DNA of 64,000 nt from Prevotella sp. (GCA_016286585.1 JAEETC010000003.1:1-64000); one strand, 5' to 3'; positions 30,601 to 37,061 are shown, counted from the first letter of the stretch. Translations and numbers: made by a program. The notes: generated by a model from the letters alone, not told the origin.

Positions 30601-31644
30601 CGACTTGGCGGGCAGTGAGCCGAGATCAGCTCCCGTATTGGCATCGACAACGGCAATCTTGGTACCGCCGCCATACTGGCAGTTGACGATGGTGATGGTG
30701 GCATCGCCGGCAACCCACAGGTTGATCTTGTCGCCGTTGAAGAGCGCCCAGCCGTGCTGGGAGTCGTGGAAGTAGGCCTTCTCGCTGATGATGTCGATAC
30801 ACTCGTGGTCAGCTGGGTCGAAGTCGGGGTCTGCCAGGTTGTACGAGAAGGTAGCCGTGGGGCCGGGAATCTCCATCGGGGTGGCAACGGCATAGAGTGA
30901 GAGGTCGCTCTCCACCTTGTCCGTCACCTTGTACTTCTTACCGCCCTCGGGCTTGTTGAACCAGCCGCGGAACACGACGCCGACGATGGGCTTGAGGTCT
31001 TCGGCACCGTACTTGAACTCGTCGATGGGCTGCTGGCCCTTCACCTGCTGGGTGCCGATCACGGAACCGTCGAGGTCATAGTAGGTAAGGGTGTAGCTGG
31101 CGTTCAGGGCAGCTATCTCTTCTTCCGTCAGCGCGCTGACAGCTACGTAGGGACAGTAGTCCATGCCCGTGATGGTCAGCGTAGTGGGGTCGCCCTGATA
31201 GTAAAGCACGTCGACATTCTTCTTGTCGTTCTTCCAACAAGCGGGGCCTGCGGGTGTCTTCGAGGCCACCTCCTTGCCATCAGCATTGGTCACAGTAATG
31301 GTTTTGGTGCTGTAGGTGCACTGTCCGACGGTGATCTTTACGTTTGCGGCCTTGGGCACCACTACCTTCAGGGCGGTACAGCCGTGTTCGCTGTGGTACT
31401 TGCCGCTGACGGTGGCTACGGCATTCGCGTCGTCGGCAGCCACGCGGCTCACCTTGCCGTCGTTGCCTACAGCCACGCCAAAGTTAATCTCGGTTCCTTG
31501 GGCTTTCATCTCGTCAGCCGTCAGCAGGGTTCCTTCCTGGTCGTTGACGATGACGCTGAAGTCCTTGAAATCGTCTGCCCTGCTTACTATCGCAAGCATC
31601 AGCAGGAGGCACAATGTGCCAAGTCTCTTCAAATGTTTGGTCAT
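27673..31644 (-). CDS. Secreted pectinesterase-like protein with N-terminal duplicated accessory modules
   Basis: Pectinesterase-type beta-helix motifs (ISIIGQSTMNTKIMTAP, SYQDTYYSSNDAMQSYYEDSEIHGTVDFICGGGDVRFQNTTL), signal peptide. Confidence 0.85.
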   Translation of the reverse strand: MTKHLKRLGTLCLLLMLAIVSRADDFKDFSVIVNDQEGTLLTADEMKAQGTEINFGVAVGNDGKVSRVAADDANAVATVSGKYHSEHGCTALKVVVPKAANVKITVGQCTYSTKTITVTNADGKEVASKTPAGPACWKNDKKNVDVLYYQGDPTTLTITGMDYCPYVAVSALTEEEIAALNASYTLTYYDLDGSVIGTQQVKGQQPIDEFKYGAEDLKPIVGVVFRGWFNKPEGGKKYKVTDKVESDLSLYAVATPMEIPGPTATFSYNLADPDFDPADHECIDIISEKAYFHDSQHGWALFNGDKINLWVAGDATITIVNCQYGGGTKIAVVDANTGADLGSLPAKSDADGGVASFEYKGKATTLSLVMESSGEMYLHSVAIVNHSKEGGDHELATLDNEPVTATFAFSAGIDGQKADFGEAGKYFVTSKVTYGSNLSIYGSRQNQTQFMPETQQNEDESGTAADESNAIRFVIQPNYGLTFTPKKVSLKTTRYGTDNGLLDFSWENPDKTKVSLAIGVKPERNDGVSNLSYDIEGATPGEGPCGLLVNLYHLQSGKQIGFGDIVIEGTLSGTEKEVPILATVTINGIELSAEDVFGDSYEARIELSKKVEMISETNPIQATAKKGEIGVIGYVGDATQCVVTIPMTFGETNVEYVMKFFQAPDFTLTYVDTDKKTVLGEFKREKGEAIGEFDVDYATATAEEGMKVRGWFKKTAGGEKWTVDDVITSNITLYAVATEIETASTYKKYTFDLTDKLFDPDDHEAFNPSGSFYWHDAQHGWAFKGDAENKIDLLVGPKAIVSLTLCRYGTAGDIVITDASGKEIGKLPGKNNENVDAEIVAFNYEGEGGTITLNLSTEGEMYLHGVKIVNTSEINYESQGQWYFVKPGSAESLLEVLEIVNGTNASKDAERAFIFLPDGVYDLGETVKTAISGHNISIIGQSTMNTKIMTAPDKSVEGLGSADMLSVSGTNLYMQDLTLQNALDYYGALDNKQVGGRAAVINDAGNRTIGKNIRMLSYQDTYYSSNDAMQSYYEDSEIHGTVDFICGGGDVRFQNTTLTLEPRQLDLKGSRTVVAPRGTVKFGYVFDNCKVIDLAEGNGTWNYGRTWNNQPITVYLNTTLDNNAAATLIKSRWIEKGMNNTDPVLFGEYNTMDATGNNITPASNIIKSYGGDFETIINAEQAANFSYKMMFSENPEKQWDPATLTKQLEAPADAKYANGTVTFSLQNNGMTGCAIFKNGEFAGLSTDGSFKIDIDPAVDELTIRSANWMGGLGAAAHVDGTATTGIETVKATDGNNVIYNLQGIRVNNASKGIFIINGKKVIK

Positions 31645-31737
31645 AATGGTTTTGTTGTTAGATAATTAAATAGGTGTAATCTTCTGCAAAGATAGTCATT
31701 TTATTCGTTCCCGCCATCGCTTTTAAGGCATTTTCCT

Positions 31738-31751
31738 CGTAAACGTTTACG
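31738..31751. promoter_or_regulatory. CG-centred 14-bp palindrome upstream of the pectinesterase gene (LacI-family-like operator candidate)
   Basis: CGTAAACGTTTACG; pectinesterase -7 box (CAAAGATA on +) at 31687-31694. Confidence 0.5.
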
Positions 31752-31762
31752 TATAGAGAAGC

Positions 31763-31790
31763 AATCGGGGCGCATCCCTGCGCCCCGATT
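31763..31790 (-). terminator. Perfect 12-bp stem / 4-nt loop terminator-like hairpin
   Basis: AATCGGGGCGCA-tccc-TGCGCCCCGATT. Confidence 0.8.
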
Positions 31791-31873
31791 ACTTTACTAA
31801 CCAATTAACTAACAATAACCTAATCTTATGTATGAAAAAACTAAATAATGATATACAGTCTTCCTTTGTTTTG
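31763..31873 (-). ncRNA. Putative ~110-nt orphan small RNA
   Basis: On the minus strand TTTG-N20-TACCTTTG (-7 box complement at 31880-31887), no ORF between, ending in a perfect 12-bp hairpin 31763-31790. Confidence 0.55.
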
Positions 31874-32097
31874 ACGATGCAAAGGTACGAGCAATATTCT
31901 TCATACACAAATCTATTCAGCGAACCAGCTGTTTTTTTCAGTAAACAGTCAGGTACGGCCACGAGTACCCCTAACGCAACTTTTCTCGAACTCATTCCTT
32001 AGAGACCTTGACAAAATTTGGGCACTGAGAGAGTACATTCCAGACCCAATCAAGCCCACGTATAGTAAAACGTAAATTGGCATCAATCGCTGGGATG

Positions 32098-32171
32098 CCC
32101 CTACGGTAGTAGGGGTATACCCATCTATGTCACCTCACTATTCTCTATTTTACTTACTTGATAGTAGGTGT
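32098..32171. repeat. Cluster of hairpins/palindromes upstream of the Rep-like gene (origin-like)
   Basis: CCCCTAC-ggta-GTAGGGG (32098-32115), overlapping GGGTATACCC (32113-32122), CACCTcACTAT..ATAGTaGGTG (32131-32170). Confidence 0.55.
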
Positions 32172-32274
32172 ACAACTGTTTTCCAAATAAATTCTACCAG
32201 CCAAACAAAACTTTTTATCCTCTACTATACCAACTTTTTCTAACTAACGTACTATTTATATTAAAACAACGAGT

Positions 32275-32466
32275 ATGAAGAGACTATATCGAAATTTAGA
32301 AGACGATACCAAGAAGCGTATCGCTCAAAGCCTCAGAGGTCGCACGTTTAGCGACTCGCACAAACAGGCTATCAGTGACGCAATGCGTCAGTATTGGGCT
32401 ACTATACCATATCGCCCATCCGAAAATAACGAGAGTAATAACCAAGACAATGAAACGAGTATGTAG
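32275..32466 (+). CDS. Small NUMOD3-like DNA-binding protein without nuclease domain
   Basis: DDTKKRIAQSLRGRTFSDSHKQAISDAMRQYW resembles NUMOD3 repeats; overlaps the start of the next ORF. Confidence 0.5.
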   Translation: MKRLYRNLEDDTKKRIAQSLRGRTFSDSHKQAISDAMRQYWATIPYRPSENNESNNQDNETSM

Positions 32467-33340
32467 ACGACCAATCCAAATCGATGCTCTGACTATCTGC
32501 TACGAGGTCGTGCATCCTTACTACTATGAACAACTCAGTAACCTTGACTATGGAGAGTGCCTTGATATGTACGAGTTCAGACTATACCGCACAGATGGAC
32601 GCTACTTTGATAACGTCTATGCAATCAGACTATGGAACGGCACAAGAGACATCGAATGGGGCTATTTGAAATTCAATCTCGCACGAGGTGACGAACACAG
32701 CAACACTCACACCAGCGGACTACGCAAAGTGTGGATGAGCCTCAACAATGAGACCCTATACACAGACGATTTCCACTTTCTAACCTACATAGAGCAGAGG
32801 TTAGGGCTTGAGTTTCACAATGTGACGAGCCTTGACCTTTGCCTTGATACACCTTTTATCATCAGTCCATTGATTAAGGCGTACCTACACAAAAAGGACG
32901 TGACAACCATCTTGAACGGCAAACGTATCATAGACCGAGACGAAGACAGAGCAGAAATATCCTATACGACAAGTGGAAGCCTCAACAAGCAAGACAAGTA
33001 CAAGACGGTGAACATCAAGCAACGCAACGCCATCAAAGACAAGACCAAGGGCGTAACCATTCAGACCTACGACAAAGCGGCTGAGATTAGCAATGCCTCA
33101 GATAAGCAATATATTCTTGAACACTACGGCAACCCTAACCGTCTCTATCGTACAGAGGTGCATCTAAATGCTGAGGACATCAAAACCTACGTTGAACGTA
33201 GGGGCATCGAATATACGCCCCTCTTGCTCTCAGATGAGGCTACCCTCGAAGATATGTTTTTCCATTTCTTAGGTAGTGTGATACGTTTTCAGTGCGGAAC
33301 ATCAGATACCAGTTGGGGGCATATCCTCGGACGTTGGTAG
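32450..33340 (+). CDS. Replication-initiator-like protein (rolling-circle/inovirus-type Rep suspected)
   Basis: IQIDALTICYEV ... TSLDLCLDTPF ... YDKAAEI ... LYRTEVHLNAEDIK architecture; start placed at 32450 overlapping the upstream stop. Confidence 0.5.
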   Translation: MKRVCRRPIQIDALTICYEVVHPYYYEQLSNLDYGECLDMYEFRLYRTDGRYFDNVYAIRLWNGTRDIEWGYLKFNLARGDEHSNTHTSGLRKVWMSLNNETLYTDDFHFLTYIEQRLGLEFHNVTSLDLCLDTPFIISPLIKAYLHKKDVTTILNGKRIIDRDEDRAEISYTTSGSLNKQDKYKTVNIKQRNAIKDKTKGVTIQTYDKAAEISNASDKQYILEHYGNPNRLYRTEVHLNAEDIKTYVERRGIEYTPLLLSDEATLEDMFFHFLGSVIRFQCGTSDTSWGHILGRW

Positions 33341-33364
33341 GATTATAACAACCCCCTCTATCAG

Positions 33365-33480
33365 ATATAACCCATCGGTTATATTCCTTTTATATATAGG
33401 GGATGCGTATCAATATTAAAACGTATCAGTATAATCAAGAAATCAACTATACTGGTACGTCATTTTTGTATCACTCTAAC
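33365..33480. repeat. Hairpin plus iteron-like GTATCA repeats downstream of the Rep-like gene
   Basis: ATATAACC-catc-GGTTATAT (33365-33384); CGTATCAATATTA (33406) and CGTATCAGTATAA (33422) direct; ATACTGGTACGT inverted (33449-33460). Confidence 0.55.
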
Positions 33481-33500
33481 TTAAAAGATTATTATTCAAC

Positions 33501-34019
33501 TCATGGTTTGATTTTATTATATATTGAGACTTTTTCCCATTTCTTATCATACTCTATTCTGTAATCCAACTCACGAGGATAGGTCTTGTTATTGATGATA
33601 CCACCAAGATACTCGTGTACGACCTTGGGGTCTTTAACCTGCCATATAACCTCACAAGTTCCATTCCACGTTATCCTTGCTAAATAAACTGCATTTGGTT
33701 GGATAGAGTTGCCCTTAATAGTCTTATCAAGTTCCTCTATGTAATCAAAGACAAAGTTACTTTCGTCTGTTGTTGGCATACCATTCATTGCCATATCCTT
33801 GAACTTAATAACCAGCGAACACGTCCAGCCATAGAGTTCCTTATGCTTGAACTTTCTAAGGCTTGTGTTCACTACTATAATAGCAGGCTTACCATCAGCA
33901 GAACTTTCTACCACAACAAACTTTTCTTCAGGTATCTTAATATCCTTACCACTTGTCTCTGCAAAAGAGAAAATACTTGTAAATAGTCCCATTGCTATCA
34001 ATATCAGTTTATTCATCAT
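33501..34019 (-). CDS. Exported DUF695-like protein
   Basis: Signal peptide MMNKLILIAMGLFTSIFSFAE; WTCSLVIKFKDMAMNGMPTTDE...RITWNGTCEVIWQV...YDKKWEKVSIY pattern. Confidence 0.5.
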   Translation of the reverse strand: MMNKLILIAMGLFTSIFSFAETSGKDIKIPEEKFVVVESSADGKPAIIVVNTSLRKFKHKELYGWTCSLVIKFKDMAMNGMPTTDESNFVFDYIEELDKTIKGNSIQPNAVYLARITWNGTCEVIWQVKDPKVVHEYLGGIINNKTYPRELDYRIEYDKKWEKVSIYNKIKP

Positions 34020-34024
34020 GCTGC

Positions 34025-34342
34025 TTACTTATTGCTTGATTCACAATTATTCAATAGTCTGTCCAGTTCCGCTCTACTATTGAACTGATAAACATTATCA
34101 CGAATACGGATGAAGCCTTCAACATCATCCTGTGGTTCAAACAGGCTCTTCGTCGACACACCCAAGGCAGTGGCTATCTTCTGAACCGTATCAAGCCGAG
34201 CGTTACCATTCAATGCCCTCGTGAGGGATGCTGGGTCTATCCCCATATCCGCAGCAAGGTCTTTCATCTGCTTGCATTTTTCCTTGCATAACCGCCTCAC
34301 ATTGTCAGCCAATATTTTACTCATACAACTATTTTTCTGCAA
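34025..34342 (-). CDS. XRE-family HTH transcriptional regulator
   Basis: NVRRLCKEKCKQMKDLAADMGIDPASLTRALNGNARLDTVQKIATALGVSTKSLF. Confidence 0.9.
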   Translation of the reverse strand: MQKNSCMSKILADNVRRLCKEKCKQMKDLAADMGIDPASLTRALNGNARLDTVQKIATALGVSTKSLFEPQDDVEGFIRIRDNVYQFNSRAELDRLLNNCESSNK

Positions 34343-34395
34343 ATGTAGTCAGAATTGTCGTAAAATACAAATTATTTTAGGTTTATTAGTAAAAT

Positions 34396-34440
34396 AAGTT
34401 AAGGAACATTTGGCGGTTTCTTAACTTTTTTGTGCCTTTG
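34396..34440 (+). promoter_or_regulatory. Resolvase promoter embedded in a 12-bp inverted repeat (XRE operator candidate)
   Basis: AAGTTAAGGAAC-atttggcg-GTTTCTTAACTT (34396-34427); TTTG -33 box 34409-34412, N20, TGCCTTTG 34433-34440. Confidence 0.65.
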
Positions 34441-34470
34441 CAGAGTAAATAATTAACGTATACATCAAAT

Positions 34471-35091
34471 ATGGATAGAATTTGTATCTTTGCCAGAGTC
34501 AGCACCAGCATTCAAGAGTACGACCGTCAAGTGAATGAACTTACCACCCTCGCCCAGCGTAATGGTTGGAACGTTGAGGCTATATTCTGTGAGAAGGTGA
34601 GCGGAGCCAAGAAAAACGCTGAGCGCAAGGAACTGAGCCGTATGGTGGACTACGTACAAGCCCACCATATTAATAAGGTGGCGGTAACAGAACTCAGCAG
34701 GCTGGGACGTGACACACTACAAGTCCTCGAAGTTATTGAGCAGTTCAACAGATTGGGCATCAGCCTCTACATTCAGAACTACGGCATCGAGACTCTGACC
34801 GCCGACGGTGAGGTCAACCCTATGAGTCAGTTCCTCATCACCATTCTGGCTGAGGTGGCACGTATGGAACGCAAGACCATCCGTGAGCGTGTCGAGAGCG
34901 GATATAAGAACTATCGAGCCAACGGCGGTAAGGTTGGACGTAAGGAGGGCTACCGCAAGAGTGAGGCAGATATGCGTGAGCAGTATGCCGAGGAAATACG
35001 CCTATTGCGTAAGGGTATCAGCCTCCGAAATATTAGCAAGATTACAGGTACGAGCGTCAACACAATACGCAAGTGTCAGAGCCTCATCTAA
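34471..35091 (+). CDS. Small serine recombinase (resolvase/invertase family)
   Basis: FARVSTSIQEYDRQV, VTELSRLGRDTLQVLEVIE, ARMERKTIRERVESGYKN; C-terminal HTH. Confidence 0.9.
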   Translation: MDRICIFARVSTSIQEYDRQVNELTTLAQRNGWNVEAIFCEKVSGAKKNAERKELSRMVDYVQAHHINKVAVTELSRLGRDTLQVLEVIEQFNRLGISLYIQNYGIETLTADGEVNPMSQFLITILAEVARMERKTIRERVESGYKNYRANGGKVGRKEGYRKSEADMREQYAEEIRLLRKGISLRNISKITGTSVNTIRKCQSLI

Positions 35092-35112
35092 AAAATGTTC
35101 TTCAAAAATTTG

Positions 35113-35165
35113 GAATTGTGAAATATTTTCTATATCTTTGCACTGAACGTTCAACTCAGCTGAGT
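35113..35165 (+). promoter_or_regulatory. Promoter and tandem palindromic operator for the 54-aa ORF / integrase operon
   Basis: TTTG-N20-TATCTTTG (-7 at 35133-35140); TGAACGTTCA (35144-35153) abutting ACTCAGCTGAGT (35154-35165). Confidence 0.6.
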
Positions 35166-35255
35166 ACTAAAAATAGAGGAGGTGAAAGCCCTCCAGCCCC
35201 TAAGGGTGTGTGGAAAATAAGTGTCGTTTGAGACACACGGTAAATAGATAATAAA

Positions 35256-35420
35256 GTGTTACCACTTGAATATTGTAAGAAAATACTAAACAAAGGAGAA
35301 CGCAAATGTAGCGAAGAAGAAGTAAAACAAATCAGAGAGTTTCTATACTTCATAGGACAAATAGAAATTAATAATAACGAAGTAAATTATACAGAAGATG
35401 AACGTAATACTATATTGTAG
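35256..35420 (+). CDS. 54-aa conserved-looking small protein overlapping the integrase start (GTG start)
   Basis: VLPLEYCKKILNKGERKCSEEEVKQIREFLYFIGQIEINNNEVNYTEDERNTIL*; absent from the supplied ORF track; overlaps the ATG at 35398. Confidence 0.6.
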   Translation: MLPLEYCKKILNKGERKCSEEEVKQIREFLYFIGQIEINNNEVNYTEDERNTIL

Positions 35421-36957
35421 AGTTAGTACAGATGAGCAAGCAGACGGATGCTCGTTAGACGTGCAAGAGGAGCGTTTAAGAACCTATTGCAACAACCACG
35501 AATATAATATAATAGGTGAAGAGCAACCATACAAAGAGGACTTCTCAGCCAAACACTACGACCTTAGAAGACCCAAACTAAAACAAATCTACGAGTACTG
35601 CAAGAAGCATAGGAAGGAAGTCGATAAAATACTGTTCCTCCGTTGGGATAGGTTCACACGAAATCTCGAGTTCGCATTAACATACAAACGCAAATTCTAC
35701 GATGAGTTGGGCATTGAGATAAATTCTATTGAATCGCCTATAGACTTCGATGGAACAGAGTGGTCGATGATGCTTGGTGTTTACTGCGGTGTTGCACACA
35801 CTGAAGACTCAAAAATATCACAGAGGACTAGAGAATGTACACGTAAGAAACAACTTAACGGTAATTGCACAAACAAAGCCCCAAGAGGTTATATTAACAA
35901 GAGAACAGAGAGTGGTGAGGCATATGTTCAAGTCGATGAGCCACAAGCAAGAACCATACGCAAGGTGTTCCAAGAGGTCGCAAAAGGTGTTGAGGCTCCT
36001 AACAATATTAGGCGTAGGCTTTGCCCTTGGATTCCAAAAGATGCGTTCTATAGGATGCTTCGTAATATCTTCTACATTGGATTAATCAGAGTTCCAGCCT
36101 ACAAGGATGACCCAGAGCAGAAAGTCAAAGGTGTTCACGACCCAATTATAGACATTGAGACGTTCGACAAGGTGCAAGACATACTGAGCGGCAAACGTAA
36201 GCACGAGCCAAAGGTGAGCAAGACAATCGACCCAGACCTCTATCTCCGTAAGTATATAGTGTGCCCCATCTGTGGGCACTCTATTACAGGAGCTACAAGC
36301 ACTGGGAAGGGAGGCAAGTATAAGTACTACAACTGCTGCCACGACGGAAAACACCTGCGCAGACCTGCGAACTACGTCAACGACAAGTTTGCCAATTGGG
36401 TAGGCGGTTTACGACCCAACCAAGAGGTGTTAGACCTCTACACTGAGGTACTGCAAGACCTACGAGGTGAACACAAACAAGACGTTCAAAGAGAGGTTGA
36501 GGCTCGACGAAAAGAGATTGAGAAGGTTAAGGAGAGACTTACAACGGCTGACGAAAAGTTCTTAGAGGGGAATCTAAAGGATGAAGACTACAGCCGCATA
36601 ACAGAGAACTGCAAGAAGCAAATCCAAGAACTACAAGGACACATAGACCTCTTACTATCCGACACAAAAGGACTAAAGGAGAAGATAGACTACTCAGTGA
36701 ACATCATAGCAAATTTAAGAAACTTTATGCTTGATGCGCCAGTTAAGGTGAAGTGTAAGATACTGAGTTCGATGTTTCCGCAAAAAATCGAGTTTGACGG
36801 AGAAAAATATCGAACTCACGACTACAACAAGGTGCTCGACCTTATCTTCCAAGAAACCAATAAGTTACGAGGGTACGGAGAAAAAGAAAGTGAGAAATCT
36901 GAGGCGGTTTCTCACTCAGTACCCCGACCGAGAATCGAACTCGGAACTAAGCTTTAG
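35398..36957 (+). CDS. Large serine recombinase (site-specific integrase) with zinc-ribbon and coiled-coil; C-terminus runs into antisense tRNA-Arg
   Basis: LYCRVSTDEQADGCSLDVQEERL, FLRWDRFTRN, RAPRGYIN region, CPICGHSITGATSTGKGGKYKYYNCC; terminal PRPRIELGTKL is antisense tRNA. Confidence 0.92.
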   Translation: MNVILYCRVSTDEQADGCSLDVQEERLRTYCNNHEYNIIGEEQPYKEDFSAKHYDLRRPKLKQIYEYCKKHRKEVDKILFLRWDRFTRNLEFALTYKRKFYDELGIEINSIESPIDFDGTEWSMMLGVYCGVAHTEDSKISQRTRECTRKKQLNGNCTNKAPRGYINKRTESGEAYVQVDEPQARTIRKVFQEVAKGVEAPNNIRRRLCPWIPKDAFYRMLRNIFYIGLIRVPAYKDDPEQKVKGVHDPIIDIETFDKVQDILSGKRKHEPKVSKTIDPDLYLRKYIVCPICGHSITGATSTGKGGKYKYYNCCHDGKHLRRPANYVNDKFANWVGGLRPNQEVLDLYTEVLQDLRGEHKQDVQREVEARRKEIEKVKERLTTADEKFLEGNLKDEDYSRITENCKKQIQELQGHIDLLLSDTKGLKEKIDYSVNIIANLRNFMLDAPVKVKCKILSSMFPQKIEFDGEKYRTHDYNKVLDLIFQETNKLRGYGEKESEKSEAVSHSVPRPRIELGTKL

Positions 36958-36991
36958 GAGAGCCTTGTTATATCCATTTAACTATCAGGGC
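36920..36991 (-). tRNA. tRNA-Arg (anticodon CCT)
   Basis: Minus strand GCCCTGATAGTTAAATGGATATAACAAGGCTCTCCTAAAGCTTAGTTCCGAGTTCGATTCTCGGTCGGGGTA; anticodon loop CTCCTAA. Confidence 0.9.
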
Positions 36992-37061
36992 AGAAGGTTT
37001 CCTGAGAAGAGGAAACGGCATTCTGGCTGCAAAGGTACGCTATTTTTTGCGGACAGCCAAA

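Larger units (their letters stand above)
31964..36925. mobile_element. Putative integrated element at the tRNA-Arg(CCT) 3' end, bounded by direct repeat AGTACCCC
   Basis: 8-bp direct repeat 31964-31971 / 36918-36925; A+T-rich; Rep-like gene, XRE, resolvase and large serine recombinase adjacent to the tRNA. Confidence 0.55.

Noticed and set aside
28024-30618. 864-aa plus-strand ORF antisense to the pectinesterase gene
   Set aside because: Composition (V/L/H/D/G-rich) is typical of antisense reading of a GC3-rich coding strand; the minus-strand ORF has clear domain motifs.
31789-31995. 68-aa minus-strand ORF across the island left edge
   Set aside because: Spans the putative sRNA promoter and ends at the terminator stem; no motif support, likely spurious.
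32275-32466. Homing endonuclease assignment for the NUMOD3-like ORF
   Set aside because: No GIY-YIG or HNH catalytic motif in the 63 aa.
35166-35255. Leader considered as a group II intron 5' end
   Set aside because: No GTGYG start in context, no domain V-like sequence and no reverse transcriptase ORF.
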